DNA of 25,302 bases from DATKGP01 sp035510775 (GTDB lineage: Bacteria > Patescibacteriota > UBA1384 > 2-12-FULL-50-11), in contig DATKGP010000058.1 of NCBI GenBank assembly GCA_035510775.1, positions 1 to 25,302 on the forward strand, read 5' to 3'. Position numbers and translations under genes: made by a program. This document shows, piece by piece, positions 7,736-14,663 of the stretch; the first letter of the stretch is position 1; every line of letters begins with the position of its first letter. Under the pieces are notes generated by a model. It worked only from the letters and a program-made list of their open reading frames with translations, did not search any database and was not told the origin of the DNA.

Positions 7736-8809
7736 CTACTTAATTGCTGATGCCAAGTTATAAATAGGCACGATGATTGAAAAGACCATAAAGGCCACGC
7801 CCAAGCCAACCACCACAAACACCACTGGCTCAACAAGACTGGCTAAGTTTTTGGTAGCTTGAGAAGTTTGGGCTTCATAAAAATTAGCTAGCTTATCTAG
7901 GACTTCATCGAGTTTGCCGGTCTTCTCTCCGGCCGCGATCATTTCGGTAACGGCGTTGGGGAAAACTTCAAACTTGGCCATTGATTGAGAAATCGGCGCC
8001 CCGCGCTCGACGTTGCGGGCGGTCATCTGCAGAGCCTCGCGGTAAATAATGCTGTCCATCACCAGCGAGACTGAATCAAGTGACTGAATAATCGGCACGC
8101 CTGTCTGGAGCATTATGCCTAAAATACGGGTCATCCTGGCCATCTCCAAATCCATCAGCAAATCACCAACAACCGGAATCCTCAACATCACACTGTTAAT
8201 ACTGCGGCGGCCTTCTTCACTCGAGTAGTAGCGAACCATTAGGGCAACAATCACCACAATGCCGATGACATACAGATACCAGTAGCCAATAATGCTATTG
8301 GTCACGGCGACAACGGTTTTGGTCGTCCAGGGCAGATCGATGTTTGACTCCTTATAGACCGATTCCAAAGCCGGAACGATACGAGTAACCATAATAATTC
8401 CAACAACGAACATCGCCACCACGATAAAGCCCGGGTAGAGCAGCGCCCCCATTACCCGGCTACGGAAGCCGTAGTCGCGCTCTTGCTCGTCGGCTAGCAG
8501 AGACAAAGAGACGTCGAGTTTTCCTGAAGCCTCACCAGACGCCACAACCGAGACAAAGACGTGGTTGAAAACTTTTGGGTGTTTGCGAATTGCCTCGGAA
8601 AAACGAAAGCCGTTTTCCAGGTCTTTGCCGATTTCTTGCAAGGTTTCTTTGACAAGAGCGTTGCCAGTTTGTTCGGAGAGTGACTTGACGGCATCGGCCA
8701 AAGGCAGGCCGGCGTCAATCATCACCGCCAGTTGCCTGGCGACAAAGGCCTTTTCCTGGGCCGAGGCTCGGTGGAACAGGTTGTCGATGCTATGAGTGTT
8801 GGTTTTTAT
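7736..8809 (-). CDS. pilC: Type IV pilus inner-membrane platform protein, probable non-canonical start
   Basis: A PilC/GspF-family platform protein that couples the PilB/PilT motors to pilin insertion or removal. Visible: the first cytoplasmic domain, hydrophobic segments around VMGALLYPGFIVVAMFVVGII and the C-terminal VEPVVFVVVGLGVAFMVFSIIVPIYNL, and the second repeat domain (RMTRILGIMLQTGVPIIQSLD). The first GTG/ATG in frame (8725/8722) lies inside the conserved AFVARQLAVMIDAGLPL motif, so the protein must begin upstream. Between the preceding in-frame TGA and that motif there is no ATG, GTG or TTG. I place the start at ATA 8809, five bases after GAGGGG, giving 357 residues; ATC or CTG further in are alternatives. 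Confidence 0.85.
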   Translation of the reverse strand: MKTNTHSIDNLFHRASAQEKAFVARQLAVMIDAGLPLADAVKSLSEQTGNALVKETLQEIGKDLENGFRFSEAIRKHPKVFNHVFVSVVASGEASGKLDVSLSLLADEQERDYGFRSRVMGALLYPGFIVVAMFVVGIIMVTRIVPALESVYKESNIDLPWTTKTVVAVTNSIIGYWYLYVIGIVVIVALMVRYYSSEEGRRSINSVMLRIPVVGDLLMDLEMARMTRILGIMLQTGVPIIQSLDSVSLVMDSIIYREALQMTARNVERGAPISQSMAKFEVFPNAVTEMIAAGEKTGKLDEVLDKLANFYEAQTSQATKNLASLVEPVVFVVVGLGVAFMVFSIIVPIYNLASAIK

Positions 8810-8828
8810 GTCTTCCCCTCAGAAATAT

Positions 8829-8860
8829 GTTTTTAGTTTTTTCTTTTTAGTTTTTGGTTT
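8829..8860 (-). repeat. A-rich heptamer repeat in the PilT-PilC gap
   Basis: The minus strand reads as imperfect tandem AAAAACT/AAAAACC-type units, the same family as in the PilW-like leader. It begins directly after the pilT stop and ends about 20 bases before the proposed pilC start. Confidence 0.65.
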
Positions 8861-8861
8861 A

Positions 8862-9929
8862 TCAATAGACCATCATCTTAAAGGCCTTGGGATCAATCGC
8901 CCACGACAAGGCGACGTCGATAGTGATCTCCCCTCTCGAGACCAGTTCAGCCAAAACTTTATCCAAGGAAATCATGCCTTCGGAGGCCGAGGTTTGGATA
9001 ATGTTCGGTAGCTGGTGAGTTTTGCCTTCGCGAATAGTGTTACGAACAGCCGAGTTGGCCATCATAATTTCGGTGGCCAGGACTCGCCCGCCCTGAACCC
9101 GAGGCAAGAGACGCTGGGAAACAACACCGAGTAGGACGTTAGCCAGCTGCATTCGCACCTGCTGTTGCTGATGCGGCGGGAAGACGTCGATGATACGATC
9201 GGCGGTTTGGGCAGCCGAGTTGGTGTGCAAAGTGGTAAAGACCAGGTGACCAGTTTCGGCCAAGGTTAGGGCAGCCTCGATGGTTTCCAAATCGCGCATC
9301 TCACCAACTAGAACAACGTTCGGGTCTTCACGCAAAGCCGAGCGCAAGGCTCGACTGAACGAGTTGGTATCCGAGCCGACTTCTCGTTGAACGATCACCG
9401 ACTTTTTGTGCTCAAAAACATACTCAATCGGATCTTCGATAGTAATAATGTGTTCGGCTCGTTTTTCGTTGATGCTCTCGACCAAGGCCGCCAGGGTGGT
9501 AGATTTACCGTGACCGGTCGGGCCGGTGATAATAACAAAGCCTTGTGACGGTTCGGCAAAGCGTTCCAAAATCGGCGGCACGCCCAAGTCGGCCATTGTT
9601 TTGATGGCCATCGGAATCAAACGCAAAGCCGCCCCGAGGTTGCCTTTTTGGTAGAAACAGTTGGTTCGAAAACGGGTCTTGCCGTAACCGAAAGAAAAGT
9701 CCAGTTCACGACGTTGGTTCAAACGCTCAACCTGCTCGCTGGTCATAATACTCATCAAGAGCTGCTCGGCGGTTTGGGCGGTAACTTCGGCAGAATCAGT
9801 TAACGGAATCAGTTTGCCATCAACACGAATTAGTGGTGGAACACCGACAGTTATGTGCAAGTCGCTGGCGCCCTTCTCGATTGCGTAATCCAGCAGCTGC
9901 TTCATTTGAGCGGTCATTGCTTCAGCCAT
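8862..9929 (-). CDS. pilT: Twitching-motility retraction ATPase
   Basis: A 355-residue hexameric secretion-type ATPase that powers pilus retraction. Domain order: an N-terminal PAS-like domain (ASDLHITVGVPPLIRVDGKL), Walker A GPTGHGKSTT at about 134-143, Asp box (IITIEDPIEYVFEHK), Walker B (VVLVGEMRDLETIEAAL), His box (ETGHLVFTTLHTN), and the PilT-type C-terminal region DRIIDVFPPHQQQQVRMQL. The length is normal for PilT. The start is fixed by GAGGAGG seven bases upstream. A candidate promoter (TTGCCA at 9975-9970, TAATGT or GATAAT near 9950) lies in the 49-base gap after pilB. Its presence argues for retractile, dynamic pili. Confidence 0.95.
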   Translation of the reverse strand: MAEAMTAQMKQLLDYAIEKGASDLHITVGVPPLIRVDGKLIPLTDSAEVTAQTAEQLLMSIMTSEQVERLNQRRELDFSFGYGKTRFRTNCFYQKGNLGAALRLIPMAIKTMADLGVPPILERFAEPSQGFVIITGPTGHGKSTTLAALVESINEKRAEHIITIEDPIEYVFEHKKSVIVQREVGSDTNSFSRALRSALREDPNVVLVGEMRDLETIEAALTLAETGHLVFTTLHTNSAAQTADRIIDVFPPHQQQQVRMQLANVLLGVVSQRLLPRVQGGRVLATEIMMANSAVRNTIREGKTHQLPNIIQTSASEGMISLDKVLAELVSRGEITIDVALSWAIDPKAFKMMVY

Positions 9930-9946
9930 TTTTCCTCCTCAATACT

Positions 9947-9975
9947 ACATTATCGGTATATTTCATTGTTGGCAA
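9947..9975 (-). promoter_or_regulatory. Candidate promoter of pilT
   Basis: TTGCCA (5 of 6 to the -35 consensus) at 9975-9970 and TAATGT 17 bases later (or GATAAT at spacing 15). It lies just after the pilB stop and just before the strong pilT ribosome-binding site GAGGAGG. Confidence 0.4.
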
Positions 9976-9978
9976 AAT

Positions 9979-12471
9979 TTATTTCTCTACCGCTGGCATT
10001 TCTTTAATTTCCGTGGTCGTCACCCTCAAGACTTCATCGACGGTGGTAATGCCTTTGAGGGCTTTAATCAGCCCGTCTTGGGTCATTGTCACCATGCCGG
10101 TCTTGATGGCGGATTTTTTAATCTCCGAAGATGGGGCTTTACGAACCGCCAGCTCCTCAATCTCCTCGTTCATCGACAGCACCTCGAAGATACCGATTCG
10201 ACCCTTATAACCGTTGGTGCAGTGTTGGCAGCCTTTGCCGTGGTAGAAAACCAATTGATCGAGGTTGACATTTTTCAGCTGCCCCGAGGGAATAGCGGCC
10301 AATTCTTTCTGGATATAGGCCTTGACGGTGTTGGGAATCTCGGCGGGTTCCTTGCAGTGTTCGCAGACTTTTCGAACCAACCTTTGGCCAATCACGGCGT
10401 TAATTGAAGAAGTAATCAAAAACGGTTCAACTCCCATATTAATGAGACGGGGCAGGGCACCAGGAGCGTCGTTGGTGTGCAAGGTGGAAAGCACCAAGTG
10501 GCCAGTCAGGGCGGCGTGAGTGGCCATGGCGGCGGTCTCCAGGTCGCGAATCTCACCAACCATAATCACGTTCGGGTCTTGGCGCAAAACCGAGCGCAAG
10601 CCTTCGGCAAAAGTAAAACCAATCTGCGGCTTGACTTGAGCTTGGTTGATGCCAGCCAATTCGTACTCGACCGGATCTTCCAGGGTAATAATATTTACCC
10701 CGGGCTTACTGATACGGTTTAGAATCGCGTAAAGGGTTGTCGATTTACCAGAGCCGGTCGGGCCGGTTGAAAGAATGACGCCGTACGGTTTGACGACGTT
10801 GGCAATCAAGGTGTCAAAACCCGAACCAGTTAGACCCAGCTGCTCAAGGGAGATAATTCCGGCAGATTTATCGAGCAGCCTCATGACGACTTTTTCGCCG
10901 TGGACAGTCGGCATTGTCGAGACACGCAAATCTACCTGGCGCTTGTCGATAACTACGTCAAATCGACCATCTTGCGGGATGCGCTGTTCGTCAATCTTCA
11001 TCTTGGCCAGAATTTTAATGCGAGAAATCAGCGGGGCGTGAAGGAAGTGCGGTACGGTGACGATATCGTGCAAGATGCCATCGATGCGGAAACGCACTCG
11101 GACGGTTTCGGCTCCGGCTTCGATGTGAATATCGCTGGCCTCCATACGAATCGCCAGGAAAAGGGTGGCGGCGACAATCTCTGGGACAATCCCCGTCTTG
11201 AAAACGCCGGCCAACTCTTCGGCCGAGAGAATTGGTTTGCGCAGCAACCGGTCTAGATTCTGGTCTTCGGCCGTCAGCTGCTGCTCACGAGCCAGCCTTT
11301 GCAATTCAGCGGCCGATTCTTCGGTCGGCCGGGTAATAATATCAGCCGAACTAACCTCAACGCCAGTTTCGCTAACCGAAACGGCCTCCGGCCTGGCTGG
11401 TTCTTTAGCAACTTGGGCTGGCGCGGCGGGCGGTGGCACTTTTTCAGGTTCAATTGGGTGCTTGACAACAGCCGGGATACTTGGCGGCGAGATAGGCGCT
11501 GGTTTCACCTCGGGCTCGGGCTTTTTGGCTTCAGGAACCGGTGGCAGGGGTTTTTCGTCACCCTCAATGACCAATTCTTCGGTGGTGGCTTTTTGTGTTT
11601 CTGGGTAGCCACTCAAGGCTTTGTCGAAAGATTTTTGATCAGTCAGGTAGCGATCAACCAGAACTTTGTTTTTCTGCTCGATATAACCGACGATTTCCTT
11701 GATATGTGAATCGTTGGGGTTGAGGATGGCGATTTTAATTAGCGCTGGTTCAAACTGGCTTTTCGGTTTCTCTTGGCCAAAAACAATTAGGTGATACTTG
11801 CTGGCGACGTTGTAGGGAATTTTATTGAGCACGTCTGGGGGAATTTCCATATGGGTCAAATCGACGAATTTCTGCTGCTGCTCGACCTTTTTAATGACCT
11901 CCGGATGGCTGGGCTCAGTAGTATGAACAGCCGCTAGAGTCTCGTGTTTGGGCTCGGCGGTAGGAGTTACCGGTGGTTTTGGCTCGGGCAATGTTGGTAA
12001 AGCTGTACTCTTGAGCTTAGCCACAATGGCGGCGAAATCGTCTTCTGGCACGATGGTTAGGTGAATCCTCAAACCTTTTTGCTGACGCAGTTTCAGCAAG
12101 GTTTGCGGGGCGTTTTTTTGTAATCTTGACGGCTCACCGACGGCCAAAAACAAATTTACGCTCTGCAAATCGTACGGCAGAACTTTGTATCTTTCGATCG
12201 TCTCCAGCGGCAAGAGCCTGGCAACCTCCGGCAGAATCGGCCGATTAACTAGCCGAGCAAAAGGCAGGCTGAAGTATTCGGCAAACAGTTGAGCCAGGTG
12301 TTCCTTGGTCATCAATTGTTTGTCGACCAAATATTTTTCCAGCTCATCAAGCTCGTACGAGGCAAGAACTTGGCGAAATCCGGACTTAAGTAAGCCCTTG
12401 TCAATTAGGAGGTCGAGAAAACCCCGCGAGGTAGCTCTAGTCGTTCCAGCTGGAAAAGTTTTTAACGCCAT
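9979..12471 (-). CDS. pilB: Type IV pilus extension ATPase with two N-terminal domains and a long linker
   Basis: An 830-residue assembly ATPase, much longer than the usual 560-580. Residues 1-150 form a T2SSE_N/MshEN-like domain (LSPF-type region YFSLPFARLVNRPILPEVARL). After a proline-rich linker a second domain of the same type occurs at about 205-305 (DLTHMEIPPDVLNKIPYNVA). A Pro/Glu/Ala-rich linker of about 90 residues follows, then the ATPase: ASDIHIEAG, Walker A GPTGSGKSTTL near 566, IITLEDPVEYE, Walker B NVIMVGEIRDLETA, GHLVLSTLHTND, and the four-Cys zinc site CEHC...CQHC near 700-740. The gene starts 3 bases after the small membrane protein stop. MshEN domains in other PilB proteins bind cyclic di-GMP; whether these do is unknown. 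Confidence 0.95.
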   Translation of the reverse strand: MALKTFPAGTTRATSRGFLDLLIDKGLLKSGFRQVLASYELDELEKYLVDKQLMTKEHLAQLFAEYFSLPFARLVNRPILPEVARLLPLETIERYKVLPYDLQSVNLFLAVGEPSRLQKNAPQTLLKLRQQKGLRIHLTIVPEDDFAAIVAKLKSTALPTLPEPKPPVTPTAEPKHETLAAVHTTEPSHPEVIKKVEQQQKFVDLTHMEIPPDVLNKIPYNVASKYHLIVFGQEKPKSQFEPALIKIAILNPNDSHIKEIVGYIEQKNKVLVDRYLTDQKSFDKALSGYPETQKATTEELVIEGDEKPLPPVPEAKKPEPEVKPAPISPPSIPAVVKHPIEPEKVPPPAAPAQVAKEPARPEAVSVSETGVEVSSADIITRPTEESAAELQRLAREQQLTAEDQNLDRLLRKPILSAEELAGVFKTGIVPEIVAATLFLAIRMEASDIHIEAGAETVRVRFRIDGILHDIVTVPHFLHAPLISRIKILAKMKIDEQRIPQDGRFDVVIDKRQVDLRVSTMPTVHGEKVVMRLLDKSAGIISLEQLGLTGSGFDTLIANVVKPYGVILSTGPTGSGKSTTLYAILNRISKPGVNIITLEDPVEYELAGINQAQVKPQIGFTFAEGLRSVLRQDPNVIMVGEIRDLETAAMATHAALTGHLVLSTLHTNDAPGALPRLINMGVEPFLITSSINAVIGQRLVRKVCEHCKEPAEIPNTVKAYIQKELAAIPSGQLKNVNLDQLVFYHGKGCQHCTNGYKGRIGIFEVLSMNEEIEELAVRKAPSSEIKKSAIKTGMVTMTQDGLIKALKGITTVDEVLRVTTTEIKEMPAVEK

Positions 12472-12474
12472 GCA

Positions 12475-12732
12475 TTAAAAACTCGCGAAGACATTAGATC
12501 GACCGAGGTTATTCGGGTCGGCCGTCACTGGCACACCTGAAGGAACCTTGAGCTGGCCGATGGTGGTATTGAGTTGATTAGTTGAAGCAAAGAAATCTTC
12601 CGGCAGGTTTTGCAGCGGCTGGGCGGTTTGATTAACCTTGTCGCTCGATGGTAAGCCTAAAAGCAGCGACAAGATAAAGCCGAAAATTGCTAGAACCAGC
12701 AGACCGATACCGATAATGTTTTCGAGTTTCAT
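12475..12732 (-). CDS. Small single-pass membrane protein of the pilus operon
   Basis: An 85-residue protein: a short basic start (MKLE), one hydrophobic helix at about 5-28, then a soluble tail with FFASTNQLN and the end LGRSNVFASF. The terminal Gly-Arg-x-Asn-x-Phe pattern resembles ends seen in pilus alignment proteins of the PilP type, and the place after pilO is where pilP sits in classical operons. It is far shorter than PilP, so this is only a suggestion. The ATG abuts the pilO stop without a gap, and pilB begins 3 bases after its stop. A member of the PilN-O-P alignment complex is the best guess. Confidence 0.65.
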   Translation of the reverse strand: MKLENIIGIGLLVLAIFGFILSLLLGLPSSDKVNQTAQPLQNLPEDFFASTNQLNTTIGQLKVPSGVPVTADPNNLGRSNVFASF

Positions 12733-13245
12733 TTATTGGGCTCCCGTTCCTTGATAAATAAATCCTAGTTGAATATTAAAGACGAGGTTGCCGGACTTAT
12801 CGGCGGTGACGGTTTGGCTGGTGATGTCGGCAGTGCGAATATTGTCGTAGACCGCGTTCAGGAAGTTCGAGGTGGTGGTCAGGTTGCCAGTGAACGAGAT
12901 GCTGACCGGCACTTCGCTACCGGTCGGGGCACCGACGGAAACCGAGTTGAAGACAATGCCAGTGCTAGAACCGAGGTTTTCAATCATTACTAAAGCTTCT
13001 GGCACTTGGCTAAGGCTGGGCATGGCCAGGAAATAGGAGGCTAGCTTGGCTTGGGTGGCCGCGCCGGCGTCTTTGATAGCCTTAACGTGGTTGAGCCGAG
13101 TCTGGTAGGAAGCCGCCTCGACGTCTTTGGTCTTGACCTGAAGGGCGTTGTCGCTAAAGGTCGACAGCTGCGGACGAACCACGGCAAACCAGCCGATTAT
13201 CGCCACTAGTAGTAGCCACAAACCTAGGCGCTGTTTATTCATCAT
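12733..13245 (-). CDS. pilO: PilO-like pilus alignment protein
   Basis: A 170-residue bitopic membrane protein: cytoplasmic MMNKQR, a transmembrane helix at about 7-24 (LGLWLLLVAIIGWFAVV), a coiled-coil-like stretch (DVEAASYQTRLNHVKAIKD), then a small ferredoxin-like alpha/beta domain (VPVSISFTGNLTTTSNFLNA...NLVFNIQLGFIY). This matches the PilO plan: with PilN it forms a periplasm-facing heterodimer linking the platform to the outer parts. The start overlaps the pilN stop by 4 bases (ATGA). The call rests on topology, the fold pattern and gene order rather than on residues. Confidence 0.8.
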   Translation of the reverse strand: MMNKQRLGLWLLLVAIIGWFAVVRPQLSTFSDNALQVKTKDVEAASYQTRLNHVKAIKDAGAATQAKLASYFLAMPSLSQVPEALVMIENLGSSTGIVFNSVSVGAPTGSEVPVSISFTGNLTTTSNFLNAVYDNIRTADITSQTVTADKSGNLVFNIQLGFIYQGTGAQ

Positions 13246-13841
13246 TGAGCCGCCTTAACTATGCCCAGATCTATTTGGCCAGTGATAGAGAAGGCTACTC
13301 GGCGGTTGGTGGCGTCGTTGGTGTAACCGTTACCACCCAAAGTAATGGTGCTGAAAGGAGTTTTGACGGCACCGGTGCCATCTCGCCAGGCAACCATCGC
13401 CTTGGCCAGGCTAGTCAGGCTGGTGGTCTCCCCATCGGCCTTGAAATTACCGTCGTCGTTAATCGACAAGTTATTGAGCTGGACGTCTTTGGGAGTAACG
13501 GCGTCGAGCATGGTGTAAAACTTGCTCCAGGGAACTTTTTTGTTGAGAGCCGCCTGAAGTTGAGTCTGGCCGGTGATAACACTGTCGATCTGGGAGTTAA
13601 TAGTGGCGTAGTCACTGGTGGCCAGTTGGGTTTTGCTGGTGTTGATTTGGCCGGTTAGGTTATCGATACGGCTTTTCTCATAAATATTTAGAAAAATTAG
13701 CAGGAGCACTTCCACCAAAACGACGCAGAAAATAATCAGGCCAAAGGTATTTAGGGCGCTGACGCCGGTACCAATCGACGCGATTTTCTCCTCAACTACA
13801 TGTTTTTTATCTTGAGCGTCCAGAATCCCTCCTCTGCCCAC
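13242..13841 (-). CDS. pilN: PilN-like pilus alignment protein
   Basis: A 199-residue bitopic protein: a cytoplasmic tail of about 30 residues, a transmembrane helix (FGLIIFCVVLVEVLLLIFLNIY, in two halves) at about 33-54, a coiled coil, then KVPWSKFYTMLDAVTPKDVQ, typical of PilN. The start taken is GTG 13841 with TAAGG five bases upstream. A much stronger ribosome-binding sequence, AGAGGAGGG, lies inside the frame right after it, ahead of ATT and CTG codons, so a non-canonical start a few residues in is possible. It heads the pilN-O-x-B-T-C cluster behind a candidate promoter at 13874-13902. No pilM is present upstream, where tRNA genes occur instead. Confidence 0.8.
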   Translation of the reverse strand: MGRGGILDAQDKKHVVEEKIASIGTGVSALNTFGLIIFCVVLVEVLLLIFLNIYEKSRIDNLTGQINTSKTQLATSDYATINSQIDSVITGQTQLQAALNKKVPWSKFYTMLDAVTPKDVQLNNLSINDDGNFKADGETTSLTSLAKAMVAWRDGTGAVKTPFSTITLGGNGYTNDATNRRVAFSITGQIDLGIVKAAQ

Positions 13842-13873
13842 CGAAGCCTTACGCGTAGGCGGACTTATACCTT

Positions 13874-13902
13874 TATATATTCACTCTACTTGGGTCGTTC
13901 AA
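13874..13902 (-). promoter_or_regulatory. Candidate promoter of the pilN operon
   Basis: TTGAAC (13902-13897), a 17-base spacer, TATATA (13879-13874). A consensus TTGACA also occurs at 13912-13907 but lacks a good -10 at the right distance. It lies between the tRNA region and pilN. Confidence 0.55.
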
Positions 13903-13925
13903 GGCCTGTCAACAGCCGATGTTTG

Positions 13926-13966
13926 CAGAGGCGACAGGGATCGAACCTGCGACAACCGGTTCTGGA
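13926..13966 (-). other. tRNA-like 3' half (T-arm and acceptor strand) downstream of tRNA-Trp
   Basis: The minus strand has TCCAGAACCGG, then a T-arm (GCAGG, loop TTCGATC, CCTGT), acceptor strand CGCCTCT and G. No matching 5' half adjoins it. Its acceptor strand pairs over 7 of 7 positions (one G-T) with AGGGGCG at 14190-14184, 250 bases upstream and on the other side of tRNA-Trp. The T-arm is 21 of 22 identical to that of tRNA-Trp. Either it closes a large interrupted tRNA-like RNA or it is a displaced tRNA remnant. Confidence 0.7.
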
Positions 13967-13983
13967 ATGAGTCATATACACTG

Positions 13984-14056
13984 CAGGGACGACAGGGTTC
14001 GAACCTGCGACCTCTTGTTTTGGAGACAAGCGCTCTACCAACTGAGCTACGTCCCT
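13984..14056 (-). tRNA. trpT: tRNA-Trp (anticodon CCA)
   Basis: A complete 73-base cloverleaf: acceptor AGGGACG/CGTCCCT, D-arm GCTC/GAGC, anticodon stem CTTGT/ACAAG with loop CTCCAAA (anticodon CCA), T-arm GCAGG-TTCGAAC-CCTGT, discriminator G, and no encoded CCA. Unusually, the bases outside the acceptor stem continue to pair: GCAGTGTA downstream with TACACTGC upstream adds eight base pairs, so 15 consecutive pairs close the RNA. Confidence 0.95.
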
Positions 14057-14090
14057 GCAGTGTACACGTCCTAAACACGGCGCTCTTCCT

Positions 14091-14171
14091 GGGTTCGGCT
14101 GTCTTACGACAAAGCCTCACCCGCCGAAACGACTCGAAACCAAGCAGTTGGTTTCTCGTTGGCGTTTCGAC
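14091..14171 (-). ncRNA. Structured RNA element, copy A (three-helix, covarying with copy B)
   Basis: The fold read on the minus strand: helix 2 GTCGAAACG (14171-14163) with CGTTTCGGC (14131-14123); inside it the hairpin GAAACCAA-CTGC-TTGGTTTC (14155-14136); next helix 3, GGGT/ACCC, a GA-GA internal pair, GGC/GCC, and TGTC-GTAA-GACA with a GNRA-type loop (14122-14091); then AGGAA. Copy B at 19898-19982 keeps every helix with different bases. It sits inside a D-loop-like position: AGTTGG before it and a D-stem GCTC/GAGC around it. The family is unknown to me. Confidence 0.75.
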
Positions 14172-14190
14172 CCAACTGAGCTACGCCCCT
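14172..14190 (-). other. tRNA-like 5' half in front of RNA element A
   Basis: AGGGGCG-TA-GCTC-AGTTGG reads as an acceptor strand and D-arm beginning. 14 bases (CGTAGCTCAGTTGG) are identical to tRNA-Trp 134 bases downstream. The chain then runs into element A instead of closing the D-loop; GAGC at 14085-14082, after the element, completes the D-stem. Confidence 0.7.
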
Positions 14191-14210
14191 ATGACGCCAC
14201 TCACCTTAGT

Positions 14211-14239
14211 ATTTTACTGCTTTTCGTTGGAGAGGTCGA
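14211..14239 (-). promoter_or_regulatory. Candidate promoter of the tRNA-Trp / element A locus
   Basis: TCGACC (14239-14234), 17 bases, TAAAAT (14216-14211), overlapping the stop codon of the dCMP deaminase gene. Predicted start near 14204, about 15 bases before the tRNA-like 5' half. The same GTAAAAT hexamer context precedes tRNA-Thr(TGT) and tRNA-Pro. Confidence 0.5.
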
Positions 14240-14663
14240 CTAGCTCAATACCGAGTGTCTTGGCTGTTTCAATAACCTTCTCCTCGCGATAGAATTCACC
14301 GTAGACAATTCGACTAATACCAGTGTTGGCAATAAGCTTAAAACAATCCCAACACGGACTGGCGGTAATATAAATTGTCGCTCCAAGAACCGCTACACCG
14401 TTTCTGGCGGCCTGCAAGACGGCGTTAGTTTCAGCGTGAACCGTTCGAACGCAATGGTCATTAACCATATCGTGCCCGACCTCATCGCAATGCGGTAAGC
14501 CGCGAATACTCCCGTTATAGCCAGTGGAAAGAATCATTTTGTCCCGAACTATCACCGATCCAACTTGCTTGCGATCACAAGTTCCTCTTGTCGCCACAAC
14601 TTTGGCTATCTCCATAAAATAGTGATCCCAATCCAAACGTTTGTCTTTTTTAGTTTTTGCCAT
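14214..14663 (-). CDS. dCMP deaminase
   Basis: A cytidine/deoxycytidylate deaminase-family enzyme of 149 residues, converting dCMP to dUMP for dTTP synthesis. The zinc site is complete: HAETN (His and the catalytic Glu) and SPCWDC (two Cys). CDRKQVGSVIV and TGYNGSIRGLPHCDE are typical of the dCMP deaminase subgroup. The start at ATG 14663 is chosen because GGGGAG lies five bases upstream; a TTG four codons earlier is less likely. It overlaps the kinase gene by 14 bases. With thymidylate kinase encoded nearby it forms a small pyrimidine-nucleotide group. One A-rich unit of the repeat family follows the start. Confidence 0.92.
   Translation of the reverse strand: MAKTKKDKRLDWDHYFMEIAKVVATRGTCDRKQVGSVIVRDKMILSTGYNGSIRGLPHCDEVGHDMVNDHCVRTVHAETNAVLQAARNGVAVLGATIYITASPCWDCFKLIANTGISRIVYGEFYREEKVIETAKTLGIELVDLSNEKQ

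Noticed and set aside
7708..7836. N-terminal extension of the LamG pilin by 43 residues
   Set aside because: It overlaps the pilC end, is Trp-rich and atypical, and the normal leader MSQKTRA starts at 7707.
8496..8820. Frameshift in pilC explaining the missing ATG
   Set aside because: The other two frames near 8800-8840 contain stop codons and no ATG, so a simple shift does not supply a start; a non-canonical start explains it better, though raw reads should be checked.
13899..14120. A 73-residue reading frame across the tRNA-Trp region
   Set aside because: It is only the translation of tRNA sequence; its Arg/Ser-rich composition and the overlap with an intact tRNA argue against coding.
14091..14171. 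A group I intron in a tRNA
   Set aside because: The element is about 80 bases, lies in a D-loop-like position rather than the anticodon loop, and lacks the recognisable P7/P3 core; intron ends cannot be defined.
13926..14190. A tmRNA gene
   Set aside because: The outline (acceptor stem, T-arm, long helix) is similar, but at 265 bases it is short, the usual tmRNA D-loop sequence and pseudoknots are missing, no tag frame is visible, and a complete tRNA-Trp occupies the tip.
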